From assembly GCF_964355755.1 (NCBI RefSeq), contig NC_092672.1, positions 31,244,501 through 31,308,500 on the forward strand: a DNA stretch of 64,000 nucleotides. Reading direction: 5' to 3'. Below the pieces are notes generated by a model. The model was not told where the DNA came from and searched no databases. It was given only the letters and a program-made list of their open reading frames with translations. The position numbers and the translations under genes are program-made. Positions within the stretch are counted from its first letter, which is position 1, and every line of letters starts with the position of its first letter. Source of the stretch: Antedon mediterranea. Taxonomy: Eukaryota > Echinodermata > Crinoidea > Comatulida > Antedonidae. Below, one piece after another: positions 45,423 to 56,500 of the stretch.

Positions 45423-46640
45423 TTTATGTACAACACCTGGTTCAAAAGTATATATAATTTTCTGTAGTAATATGTTTTTTATGAATATAAAACACTTCTT
45501 TGTTCTTCCACTGTACTCGTACTAAGAATAGACTAGATAACTAACTCGAAAATCAACGTTGCGCATCGAATAAAAAATGGAACGACTTCGTTGAAAAATA
45601 TGACCTAAATAAAAACTGTTCAATTTAAAATTATAATCCTAGTTAAATGTTAAATATATTAAATTTTTTAATTTTAAAATTTTAAAACTAACTGTTTATG
45701 AATACATTATAATTTTAAAATTGCAATTAATCATTAATTCTTTGATGATATTTATGAATTTAGAAAAGTTTTATGAACTGCACATGCGTAATGTTGTCAA
45801 TAACAACTGTAATCAAAAAAGATCAAAAAGTGGTTTGGGAAAGGAGGAGGGGAAGAGGACGACTAGAAAGTTAAAAATGTTTTTTAATTTGCAAAAAGTT
45901 GGTTTAACAAGTGTAAGATATTATTGACCAACTGTAGAATTTATCTATTCCTATAAATCATTTAAATTTAGCCTAGGCTAGGGCCTAGGGCCTATAGGCC
46001 TAGCCTAGTTGTGATGAAGGTCAATTAAATGAATGGAGAGGAGGTAGGCGGCTAGGTCCTACCACCCTCTCTAACTAGCTAGATAGTACTAACTAGGCTA
46101 GTAGTAGTAGGCCTACTACTAGCAATCATGCAGCAGCAGCAAGCAATCATGCAGCAGGGCAGCTCTGTGTGTCACTTGATTGACGTGTGTGTGAAAACGG
46201 CGAATGAATCAGTCACAGTTCATTCATACTATTACTAATTAGTCATTACGATAGCCTCCCTGTAAAAGTATCATGCCAACTTTTTTTTAAATATTATGGC
46301 AATTAACAAGAAAACATCACACGGCAAATAAATATATGCTGAAATAATTATTTTAAAAATTGGTGTGGCTTTTTGTAAATTGCCAAGATACTTGTTGCCG
46401 TGACACTTACAGGCCACCATATACTATAGTTAAATTCTTTCATACAATATTGTTTAATCATTAAAGCACAAAGTGTGTTGTCGGGATTTTAGCATTTGGT
46501 GTGGTTGATCAATTATGGGATACAGTGCTAATAATAGTTTTCTTGTTTTTTTTGTGCAGGATATTGCTGTTAGATTCCATGACAACAGCAGATTATGTTT
46601 TAATCATTATTATTGTTAATGGATAGAAGACTACCACAAA
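45423..46640. promoter_or_regulatory. Divergent intergenic region, ELP5 / UBXN10
   Basis: This 1.2-kb interval separates two divergent starts. Clusters of TAGGCCTA palindromes lie at about 45970-46015 and 46080-46120. A TTTTTTTTGTGCAG acceptor at about 46545-46559 suggests a 5' UTR intron for UBXN10. A duplicated AGCAATCATGCAGCAG (about 46120 and 46141) is also present. Confidence 0.4.
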
Positions 46641-47546
46641 ATGGCAAAGAGATTGCACACTCACAATCCTTACAATAGGAATATTCCACTAAATCACAAA
46701 CATGATGGTGTTGATACCACAGATGGTAGAACTGCCACCCCTCAAAAAATAATTAGTGCTTCCAGTAAGCTTAAAAGACAAAATGATTCATCAGTTGTTG
46801 GTCGGAACTCTGTACACGAAGAGGAAATAAAATCAAGTTCCACTTTTCATGAAGAAGAAACCAATTCTCGACCCGGATCTTCCTTCTCAGTGTATCGACC
46901 ATTACCTGATATTGGTCAGAAATGGAGTAAAACAACTTCTTCAGATTTACTAGACAATGTTATTAACGATGTCAGTAGTTTGCATATTCAAGAAAATCAC
47001 AGTCCACATGTGAAGAAGAAGAAGCGTATGAAAGATTCGACGGCACCGTATGAAGATATTAAAATTAAAAACGTTGTTCAAAATTACAGTATAAAACCGC
47101 ATAGTCCAGATGTAAAAGGTCATGTGACATCTGCGACAATCAAACATGGCAAAGGAGAAGCAGAGGGAATGTTTGAATCGCACTCACGGAAGATATCAAG
47201 ACGCGAGTTACGGAGTATGCAACTACGACAGCGACGGAACTCCCAGATGAGATCAGTACAGCCAGAACCGACGGAAGAAATGGATAGATTGTTAATTGCT
47301 ATAAGACTACCAACCGGTGAGAGATTTCAACGATTTTTCTTGCCAAGTAGTACAGTTACAGACGTGATAACATTTGCGGAATACCAAGTGAAGGAGTCTT
47401 TTGCAGATTGTGATGTTTTCATGAATTGTGTACCAAAGAAAAAATTACAATGGTTGAAAGAAAGTCTTGGTGATTGCGGTGTTAAAGACCGTACTTTACT
47501 TTTACTTGAAGAGAAAGATGAAGATGAAATTACTGATAATCTGTGA
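46641..47546 (+). CDS. UBXN10: UBX domain-containing protein 10
   Basis: UBXN10 recruits the AAA ATPase VCP/p97 and in vertebrates acts in ciliogenesis with the IFT-B complex. The single coding exon gives 301 residues. Residues 1-210 are low-complexity and polar with basic patches (KKKKRMKDS, RRELRSMQLRQRRNS). The C-terminal about 85 residues form a UBX (ubiquitin-like) domain: LLIAIRLPTGERFQRFFLPS, then TVTDVITFAEYQV, VPKKKLQWLKESLGDCGV and TLLLLEE. The usual VCP-binding FPR loop is not obvious; residues MNCVPKKK occupy that region. An out-of-frame upstream ATG at 46619 opens a 20-codon overlapping frame that could reduce translation. A decayed copy of part of the coding region follows downstream. 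Confidence 0.8.
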   Translation: MAKRLHTHNPYNRNIPLNHKHDGVDTTDGRTATPQKIISASSKLKRQNDSSVVGRNSVHEEEIKSSSTFHEEETNSRPGSSFSVYRPLPDIGQKWSKTTSSDLLDNVINDVSSLHIQENHSPHVKKKKRMKDSTAPYEDIKIKNVVQNYSIKPHSPDVKGHVTSATIKHGKGEAEGMFESHSRKISRRELRSMQLRQRRNSQMRSVQPEPTEEMDRLLIAIRLPTGERFQRFFLPSSTVTDVITFAEYQVKESFADCDVFMNCVPKKKLQWLKESLGDCGVKDRTLLLLEEKDEDEITDNL

Positions 47547-47636
47547 CCTTTAATGTTGCAATGAAGTTGATAGTTACTAGCAATGCATTGCTCTTAAAGA
47601 GTGAGAAACTTAAAAGTTCCAGAAGTTCAGCAGCAG

Positions 47637-47747
47637 TTTGAATCACACTCACAGAAGATCACAAGATGCTAGCTATGGAGAATGCAACTGTGACTGCGGC
47701 GGAACTCTCAGATGAGATCAGTACCAGCAGAAGTGACGGAAGAAATG
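47637..47747 (+). pseudogene. Decayed partial duplicate of UBXN10 coding sequence
   Basis: The 111 bp align without gaps to 47172-47282 of UBXN10 (offset 465 bp). Shared blocks include TTTGAATC-CACTCAC, GGAGAATGCAACT and CAGATGAGATCAGTAC. In the parental frame the copy has TAG and TGA stops, so it is non-functional. It may lie in the UBXN10 3' UTR. Confidence 0.8.
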
Positions 47748-48022
47748 ACTGGGTACGGCCGTCTTCACTGGGCCCAATGCACTTGATTGATTTTGCAAAA
47801 TTGTGACTCTGACCCTTACCTGTTCCAGTGCTAATTTTATGTTATGTGCATTATATGTTAGAAATTTTACTTTCATAATTTCAAAATAACAAATTTTAAA
47901 TATATTGTCAGGTTGTTAACATTTATTCAATTTATTTTATTAAAACCACTGTACATTTACTAATGTTACCGAACATGATTATGATTTTAATAATCTAAAT
48001 AAACCATATTCTAAAAATAGCT

Positions 48023-48523
48023 TCAGTGATTTCGTTTATCATCTTTTGATTTTACAAGTGGCGGTAGGATGCAGTTGGGCACGATACCTCTTCCAATGTT
48101 ACATGGCGTGTACCCAAATCGTGTTCCTACCTCGCGCTTGTCCTGCAATGTCGGGAACACTACCAGTGGATCTTGATAACTTGACCGTGATGTTGAATTC
48201 AAGGTATACCGAATATCCGGCGGTTTACCATAATTGCTTGTGTATGGTCCGTGATGTCCAGAAGTCCAATTGGTCATCTGAGTGTGTCGGATCATGTCTG
48301 GTAATTGAGTCTGAATGGAATTAAAGTCCGGATTCCATATTCCAAAAGTAGAATTATCTTTGTTGTATGGAGACTGGTATTGTAGTCCTACTGAATGTGG
48401 GTTTTGCCGACGTGTTGGTGATAGAACTCGTGGAAAAAGTCTCGGACCAGTCTGAGACAAATTAAAGTCTGTAAAAGTAGTTGTTCTCGGACGTTTGTGC
48501 TTTCTGGTAAACACATTCGCCAT
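48023..48523 (-). CDS. Unrecognised single-exon protein, candidate ciliary microtubule inner protein
   Basis: An open frame of 166 residues starts at ATG 48523 (MANVFTRKHKRPRTTTF) and stops at 48023. An in-frame ATG 11 codons upstream (48556) is possible, but the shorter start is better placed. The protein is basic, rich in Pro, Ser, Thr, Asn and Tyr, with no signal peptide, membrane segment or coiled coil. The C-terminus contains GTRFGYTPCNIGRGIVPN and LPPL. Short Pro/Tyr/Gly-rich proteins of this type are common among axonemal microtubule inner proteins, but I do not recognise a specific family, so this is inference. The gene lies head-to-head with the EFHD gene (308 bp apart) and tail-to-tail with UBXN10. 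Plus-strand frames here are shadows. Confidence 0.6.
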   Translation of the reverse strand: MANVFTRKHKRPRTTTFTDFNLSQTGPRLFPRVLSPTRRQNPHSVGLQYQSPYNKDNSTFGIWNPDFNSIQTQLPDMIRHTQMTNWTSGHHGPYTSNYGKPPDIRYTLNSTSRSSYQDPLVVFPTLQDKREVGTRFGYTPCNIGRGIVPNCILPPLVKSKDDKRNH

Positions 48524-48831
48524 GTCTATCAAATTTTTTTTCTTTAGAATAATCAAGGACAGAATTGATAGTAATATAATAAGTCCTATTATTTTTAGTT
48601 ATATTGTGTTTCCAATTACCTTAACAACTGCAGTTGAAAGAATTACGCGCGCGTACGACCCTGCGTAGCGCGTTGGTGACGCGCATAGTAACGGTCGCGC
48701 GTTTCCTGTTGCCCTGGAGCTGCTGCTCCTGACAATAGCATAAAAACAAACGTCACCACACCCAGAACTAGAGTCGATCCACTAAGTACGATACATATCT
48801 ATTCAATTTAATTGATTATTAATTCATCAGT
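48524..48831. promoter_or_regulatory. GC-rich divergent promoter, 48023-48523 gene / EFHD gene
   Basis: The 308 bp between divergent starts contain an island of CpGs (about 48644-48705: CGCGCGCGTACG, GTAGCGCG, GACGCGCATAG, GGTCGCGCG) that is unusual for this AT-rich window. A single GTTGCC (48708-48713) resembles an RFX half site, but no full X-box was found. Confidence 0.55.
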
Positions 48832-51012
48832 ATGGTTGATAATGATTTGGCTTCTCGTTTGCAAAAAAGATTAGACGTTGAATCTGGAAAAGAGATAGAA
48901 GAAAACAAACTAGAGTACAAGGACCCACATAAAGAGTTCGCACACCCGTATCCAGAATTCAGCGAGTTTACGCGCGAACAGTGTCAAGAATTTGAAGACA
49001 TGTTTGCGCAGTAAGTATAAACGTAGGCTTACCCATCAAGTAGGTCTGCACCCCAATACCATTTCCAACTGTAATGTGATGTGCTTTGTTTAAATACTAG
49101 ACTTATGAAGATTTCTATTTTCCGGAAACGTTAGCTTTGTTCTCTACTAGACTCTGCTGACTACTGACACGACAGATGACATTTCTTATTTCTTACAATA
49201 AGACCTTAATATAGAATAAGGCCTACTAAGAGTAGATGAACGTAAAAAGAACACTGCCGACGTGAAGTCATAACAGGAAAGTCACTCGTTCCTGGTCATA
49301 TTGTCAGTACTTCTCTGTTAGGCTACCAGAAATGACTGTTATTATTATCATTCAAAGTGTTTATGTTTTTTTAGGTACAATAGCAATCACGATGACTATA
49401 TTTGTTACGATGAGTTAAAATGCATGATGGAACTTCGCGGCGAGCCTATGACGCATTTGGAATTAAAGAAGTTGATAGCGGCGGTTGACGAAGATAAAGA
49501 TGACAAACTTTGCTTCAGAGAAGTAAGCAAATCAGTTAATCCCATGGGCATATATTGGGGTTTAAAAGCATACGCATGTTACGTCACACTTTGTAATAAC
49601 GTTGTCGCACTTTACCTGTCGCATGTGGTGTAGTGTCGAACTCACCTGTCACACTTTGAAACGTTGTCGCACTTTACCTGTTGCATGTGGTGTAGTGTCA
49701 AACTTTGTAACACCTGTCACACTTTGAAAAGTTGTTGCACTTTACCTGTGGCGTGTGGTGTAGTGTCGAACTTTGTAAAGTTGTCGCACTTTACCTGTCG
49801 CATGTGGTGCAGTGTCGAACTTTGTAACACCTGTCACACTTTGTAAAGTTGTCGCACTTTACCTGTCGCATGTGGTGTAGTGTCGAACTTTGTAACACCT
49901 GTCACACTTTGAAACGTTGTCGCACTTTACCTGTCGCATGTGGTGCAGTGTCGAACTTTGTAACACCTGTCACACTTTGTAAAGTTGTCGCACTTTACCA
50001 GTCGCATGTGGTGTAGTGTCGAACTTAGTAACACCTGTCACACTTTGAAACGTTGTCGCACTTTACCTGTCGCATGTGTGGTGTAGTGTCGAACTTTGTA
50101 ACACCTGTCACACTTTGTAAAGTTGTCGCACTTAACCTGTCGCATGTGGTGTAGTGTCGAACTTTATAATACCTGTTACACTTTGTAATAAAGTTAATTT
50201 CTCAATATCAAGGGCGACAGCTCCTGAATAATTACAAAATGCGACACAGCAGTTTCATATTGTGATGGGTTTTTAAGCAGTGCGACAACTTTATTATAAA
50301 TTTTGACGCGACAGCTTATATTATTAATATTACAAAGTGCGAGTTATATTACAAGGTGTGATGACGGAACATTACTAAATGCGACTTCTGCAATTATTAG
50401 GCCTACAAATACGTGCGACAACCTGAGACCAATTGCAATCGATCACCACGATTACTCACATTCAACATATTATTACATATTTGTAATCATAAATATAACT
50501 CAACTTGTGTATTTTGTTCTCGTCTGAAAAATGCGAAGGTCCTCTTGTACACTTGCGTTTTTGCGTATAACGGATTGATACCAATTTTTTTTCTCAGTTT
50601 ATGTTGATGTGGAAGAAATGCCTAACAGGAGTATTACCAGAAGGTACGGGATTTGCAAAAATTGCCGCAACAAACAAAATGATACTGGCAAAGCCTGCAA
50701 CCCATGCAGGTACGTCTGGAGTCGGAGGAGCAAAAGCTCTGTTTGAAACCAAGGTAAGTTCTCCATTGGTCTCAATATTTCAGTAACTTATTTCAGTTGA
50801 AGATTATTGTATGAAAGAGAGATGTCTTTCTAACTTGTTTTCTTTTTCCGTGCCAGCAAAAATCGCACGCGGATAGCGAGGACAATGCTGAAGAGATTCG
50901 TGCAGAACAACGGAAGGCTTACGCAAAGAAAAGAGCCGACAAGGCGGCGGCGGAAAAGGAAGCTCAAAGAAAGGCTGCATTTGCTGCCAGATCGGGCGCC
51001 TTTGGCAACTAA
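48832..51012 (+). CDS. EFHD1/EFHD2: EF-hand domain protein of the EFHD1/EFHD2 (swiprosin) family
   Basis: Swiprosins are calcium-binding, actin-associated adaptor proteins. Four exons, 48832-49010, 49375-49522, 50598-50753 and 50857-51012, give 212 residues in consistent phase. The order is: polar N-terminus, conserved YPEFSEFTREQCQEFEDMF helix, first EF loop (NSNHDDYICYDE), second EF loop (DEDKDDKLCFRE), FMLMWKK, a GVGGAKALFETK segment and a C-terminal charged coiled coil (EEIRAEQRKAYAKKRADK) ending KAAFAARSGAFGN. The first loop has Asn at position 1 and Asp instead of Gly at position 6, so its calcium affinity may be reduced. The second keeps D-D-D...E. The family's layout and the VDED-KLCFREF block are clear; EFHD1 and EFHD2 cannot be separated here. 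Confidence 0.88.
49600..50190. repeat. 68-bp minisatellite, about 8 copies, in EFHD intron 2
   Basis: The unit contains GTCGCACTTTACCTGTCGCA, TGTGGTGTAGTGTCGAACTT and TGTAACACCTGTCACACTTT. The 68-bp spacing was checked at 49868, 49936 and 50004. Downstream to 50420 there are scattered inverted fragments (GTGCGACAAC, AAATGCGAC). Confidence 0.85.
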
Positions 51013-51206
51013 GTGATCACACTTCAACTTCTAGATGTAAGCTGAATTAATTGGGAAATTGTAAACGATTCAAATAAAGATTAAGCCGCACACTGATTGT
51101 AGCAGAGTCTTGGGAGTCGAGTAGGCCTAGGGAGTACAGTAGCACCAGCAGTGATTTAACATATTCACACTTCGTTTGCTTTGTTTTATACGGCGCGGTT
51201 TGATTC

Positions 51207-51368
51207 TAAAGCTTGTTTCCCACTGAAAATGCAACATAAGGACGTAAGCCGCCGCGCAAGCGAATTGACCAACCAAAAACGAAGATTATTCCAGCTGTTG
51301 CTTGTGATTGGTTAATTCGTTTGCGTTGCGGCTTGCGTTGCATCCTAGTGAGAACCAACCAAGCTTTA
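51207..51368. mobile_element. MITE family B, copy 3
   Basis: TAAAGCTTGTTTCCCACTGA with GCAACATAAGGACGTAAGC at the left is mirrored by GCTTGCGTTGCATCCTAGTG with GAACCAACCAAGCTTTA at the right. A further half copy (CCCAACTGTCGCTTGTCATT) follows at about 51390-51425. Confidence 0.8.
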
Positions 51369-51708
51369 ATGATTTCACAAATCATAGGATTATCCCAACT
51401 GTCGCTTGTCATTGGTTAATTCGCTTGTAGAATATAAGAATGTTTATCAAAGTTCTGCAAGCCATCTGTGTGGCTTATTATGGACTTCAGGTTTCAAACT
51501 CCATAACAAATCTCGATGTTTTTTTTAAAATACAGTAGATAGGCTTATTTACTCTTTAAAATAAACAAATAATTAATCTCCTTCCCATATATATATTCAT
51601 TTCCGCCTAAAACGTCCAGAAAAAAAATGTGCACGCCGGCCGATTGTTTGCTTAGAAACTGGCACTTTATTTTTTGTCTTTTGAGACGACATGCAGTTAG
51701 TAGAGCAA

Positions 51709-51893
51709 CTAAGCAGGGAAAAATTTCATCTTAAAATTTCGTTTAGCAATATTGCTAATAAAACTGATGTTTGAATCGAGAAACATAGTTTTCTATAGTA
51801 TATTTTGCTACACAATTGTAGAAATGTGTAGCAAGAAGGTTGTTTTGTATAGCTTTTTGCTATGCTACACTGGCAAAATTATTCCCTGCTAAG
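51709..51893. mobile_element. 175-bp MITE with CAGGGA ends and CTAAG duplication
   Basis: CTAAG (51709-51713 and 51889-51893) flanks an element (51714-51888) whose ends CAGGGAAAAATTT and AAAATTATTCCCTG are inverted repeats. The interior is a long hairpin around TTGCTACACA and TGTGTAGCAA. Confidence 0.75.
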
Positions 51894-53506
51894 GCAGAAA
51901 TTTAGGAGTCGAAAAATAAAGAAATGTCAACAAAGGTAGACTTATCTGCATCTAAACTTTATTAGCACAAAAAACAATCTTTAGAAAGTTCCAATGCCTT
52001 TTGACTTTTTTTATATATATAATGTACCATGCAAATACAGTAGCGCAAACTACTCCAGTTGGAAAACAATGAATTCCAACAAGACACATGCTTGCTGACT
52101 CTTTGCAATAAACCGTATATATAAAGCCTTTTTAGATAAAGACTGATAAAGACACGTTAAATGTTATTAGGTATCGTTCGTTCGTTTTGCATCCAGCAAC
52201 ACCAAACTACAAAACAGTCGCAACATTGTGTCTGCACATGCCCACAAGTTCTACCTGCATACATGTGTTTTATTTCAACAGTCTAACTTGGTGTTGCACA
52301 ATGCAAATGTCGCTATTGGCATAAGATCACGAAAGGCTCTGGTTACAGTAAGTGGGGACAAGCTTTGCATTTTAAAGCTTTGTATTTATTAAAAAATTTA
52401 AAAAGGGCATCTCTATACGTTGGTTATAGGTTAGATTTTTAAGAATTACAGTATTAATTCCCTGTCAAGTAATCAAATATTTACGCTTATGTTACAAAGT
52501 GGTGGCCTTATCTTTATTCTGAGGGATAGAATATCATGATTTCATTATGGGGATCAACAGAGTTTAACGCCAAATGGAGATCGTGACAAGTATAACTGTA
52601 TGTTGCTATTTTCAAATTGAAGGCTTTCTGTCCAAAAAAAAAAAAGGGGGAGGGGGTTGGTGGTGTGGAACAAAAATCAAAATCACTTTCAATACATACC
52701 AATACTCAGCAATTCCTTACTGTCTCATTCATTAGCATTATGTCGATAAGTACCTTTCCCACTGATCACAAATATTAAATCAAGATTAAAATCATTATCG
52801 TTGACTTTCTTACCAGCTCACGTCTCTAGTTAATCAACTGAACCGGAAGTAGGAAGCTTACGTACAACGACTTTTTAACGGCAGTAGGGCCGGTCTTACT
52901 TATTTTTTTATATTCAAGTAAATATATAACCCTTTGAAATTATATTTACCCTTCTAAAATGATAATAATAAACAGGTACGTGACTATTCTAGAAATTTGC
53001 ATCGGACAAAAGACAATAGCAGTCACTGGTATATAATAAGGACATCTACTGTACATCTATAACCTACTTCATAATCAGTTTAAACAATTATATTTCTTAT
53101 TTTTATCAGTAACAAATTAAATAAATCATGGCACACTATAAAGGCTTCAGTATCCAAAGCCATTTACAAATCAGCATTTTACACAAAACACCAAGAGAAA
53201 AAAATAACACAATGTTTTTGAAATAATATCTCTCATGTTGATCCATGTTTTTTAGCAAATAAATTCCAGTTTAAAAAAAAGTTACAACAGAAAAAAATCG
53301 TTCATCTGCTTTAAAAAAGAGAGTAAGTAACAATATTTAGTCAATGTCTGGAAGATTAAATAAAATTTCTCAGACATTATCTAAAAAATGAGCTGTTTTT
53401 TTTTTTATTATTTAGCATCCTTCCACTTGGTAATTCTGGTCCCTTATACTGCCCTCTCTAGACCAATTAACACATCAACAGTCGGTAGCCTTAACATTCC
53501 AGTACT

Positions 53507-56500
53507 TTAGGCTGATGAAGTTTTGACGCCCACAGCCTTCTCCTCACCCATCGCCTTAAGGATGGTAACCTAAAAAACGTCAAATACCAAATTTACTGCA
53601 GGCTAGCAAAATGGTGTGTGGGTAAGAAAATTGGCTTATGTTGGGCCGGCTTGTAAAACTAGGCCAGTGGATTATTTCATGTGAAAAGAATTATAAATAG
53701 TATATTGAATGCCAACTCACCAAAATTGTTTCGTCATTTTCGAACTTGGTGTTAATTTCCTTACCAATTTCATTTTCTGGTAGTTTGATGTCCTCGCGAA
53801 CATCTCCACCATCATCCATAAGAGATAAATAACCCTCATCTATATTGGTCAGCTGAAAAATCATGTAAAACCTTAATCAAACATCTAAAATTGATTATAA
53901 ATATTCTTTTATAGAATGTGCAATAGTACCCAGTCAGTACTGGAAAAACAATAGTACCCAGTCAGTACTAGAAAAACAATAGTACCCAGTCAGTACTGGA
54001 AAAACAATAGTACCTAGTCAGTACTGGAAAAACAATAGTACCCAGTCAGTACTGGAAAAACAATAGTACCCAGTCAGTATTGGAAAAACAATAGTACCCA
54101 GTCAGTACTGGAAAAACAATAGTACCTAGTCAGTACTGGAAAAACAATAGTACCCAGTCAGTACTGGAAAAACAATAGTACCCAGTCAGTACTGGAAAAA
54201 CAATAGTACCTAGTCAGTACTGGAAAAACAATAGTACCCAGTCAGTACTGGAAAAACAATAGTACCCAGTCAGTATTGGAAAAACAATAGTACCCAGTCA
54301 GTACTGGAAAAACAATAGTACCTAGTCAGTACTGGAAAAACAATAGTACACAGTCAGTACTGGAAAAACAATAGTACCCAGTCAGTACTGGAAAAACAAT
54401 AGTACCCAGTCAGTACTGGAAAAACAATAGTACCCAGTCAGTACTGGAAAAACAATAGTACCCAGTCAGTACTGGAAAAACAATAGTACCCAGTCAGTAC
54501 TGGAAAAACAATAGTACCCAGTCAGTACTGGAAAAACAATAGTACCCAGTCAGTACTGGAAAAACAATAGTACCCAGTCAGTACTGGAAAAACAATAGTA
54601 CCCAGTCAGTACTGGAAAAACAATAGTACCCAGTCAGTACTGGAAAAACAATAGTACCCAGTCAGTACTGGAAAAACAATAGTACCCAGTCAGTACTGGA
54701 AAAACAATAGTACCCAGTCAGTACTGGAGAAACAATAGTACCCAGTCAGTACTGGAAAAACAATAGTACCCAGTCAGTACTGGAAAAACAATAGTACCCA
54801 GTCAGTACTGGAAAAACAATAGTACCCAGTCAGTACTGGAAAAACAATAGTACCCAGTCAGTATTGGAAAAACAATAGTACCCAGTCAGTACTGGAAAAA
54901 CAATAGTACCTAGTCAGTACTGGAAAAACAATAGTACCCAGTCAGTACTGGAAAAACAATAGTACCCAGTCAGTACTGGAAAAACAATAGTACCCAGTCA
55001 GTACTGGAAAAACAATAGTACCCAGTCAGTACTGGAAAAACAATAGTACCCAGTCAGTACTGGAAAAACAATAGTACCCAGTCAGTACTGGAAAAACAAT
55101 AGTACCCAGTCAGTACTGGAAAAACAATAGTACCCAGTCAGTACTGGAAAAACAATAGTACCCAGTCAGTACTGGAAAAACAATAGTACCCAGTCAGTAT
55201 TGGAAAAACAATAGTACCTAGTCAGTACTGGAAAAACAATAGTACCCAGTCAGTACTGGAAAAACAATAGTACCCAGTCAGTACTGGAAAAACAATAGTA
55301 CCTAGTCAGTACTGGAAAAACAATAGTACCCAGTCAGTACTGGAAAAACAATAGTACCCAGTCAGTACTGGAAAAACAATAGTACCCAGTCAGTACTGGA
55401 AAAACAATAGTACCCAGTCAGTACTGGAAAAACAATAGTACCTAGTCAGTACTGGAAAAACAATAGTACCCAGTCAGTACTGGAAAAACAATAGTACCCA
55501 GTCAGTACTGGAAAAACAATAGTACCCAGTCAGTACTGGAAAAACAATAGTACCTAGTCAGTACTGGAAAAACAATAGTACCCAGTCAGTACTGGAAAAA
55601 CAATAGTACCCAGTCAGTACTGGAAAAACAATAGTACCTAGTCAGTACTGGAAAAACAATAGTACCCAGTCAGTACTGGAAAAACAATAGTACCCAGTCA
55701 GTACTGGAAAAACAATAGTACCCAGTCAGTACTGGAAAAACAATAGTACCCAGTCAGTACTGGAAAAACAATAGTACCTAGTCAGTACTGGAAAAACAAT
55801 AGTACCCAGTCAGTACTGGAAAAACAATAGTACCCAGTCAGTACTGGAAAAACAATAGTACCTAGTCAGTACTGGAAAAACAAAAGTACCTAGTCAGTAC
55901 TGGAAAAACAATAGTACCCAGTCAGTACTGGAAAAACAATAGTACCCAGTCAGTACTGGAAAAACAATAGTACCCAGTCAGTACTGGAAAAACAATAGTA
56001 CCCAGTCAGTACTGGAAAAACAATAGTACCTAGTCCAGAGGTCCAAAGTTCCCCAAAATTTTTAATGCAGATCCTCGCCTATCCGAAAATTGGTTATTTC
56101 CCCCGAAAATCTGGACGATTTAGCCTAGAGATTTGTCATCTAAATTAACACTCCTGGTCCTGTTGATAATGACGATCGGTATTTAAACAAAAGCATTTAT
56201 TAGGAATTTGTTTTACAAATTAACAGCCATCCATCAACTGCCAAGCCAATTACACATGTGACATTGTATTGTAGTTGTATTAATGTCACATGCAACCCAC
56301 TTAATAATATATTAGCTGAAATAGCGCCCTCTATATTATTTTAATTATTATAGGAAGCCCTCTATTGTTTACCCAAAATGTTTTCAACTTGGGGCCTCTG
56401 CCTGTCAGTATTGGAAAAACCATAGTACCCAGTCAGTACAGTGTACTGGAAAACAATAGTACCAAAGAATTCATAACATTCAACGCCAATTCAAAATACA

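Larger units (their letters stand above)
51013..53506. other. Intergenic region between EFHD and EIF5A (convergent)
   Basis: AATAAA at about 51076 probably ends the EFHD transcript. Apart from the two MITEs listed, no exon was recognised. Confidence 0.4.

Noticed and set aside
45721-45927. Plus-strand frame of 68 codons
   Set aside because: It lies between divergent promoters with no domain and a composition like random AT-rich DNA.
48046-48324. Plus-strand frame of 92 codons
   Set aside because: It is a shadow of the minus-strand gene, which has the better composition and ends.
48660-48720. RFX X-box in the promoter of the 48-kb gene
   Set aside because: Only one GTTGCC half site is present; no correctly spaced RGYAAC partner was found.
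53926-56034. CRISPR-like regular array
   Set aside because: The 28-bp units are contiguous with no unique spacers, and the context is a eukaryotic intron.
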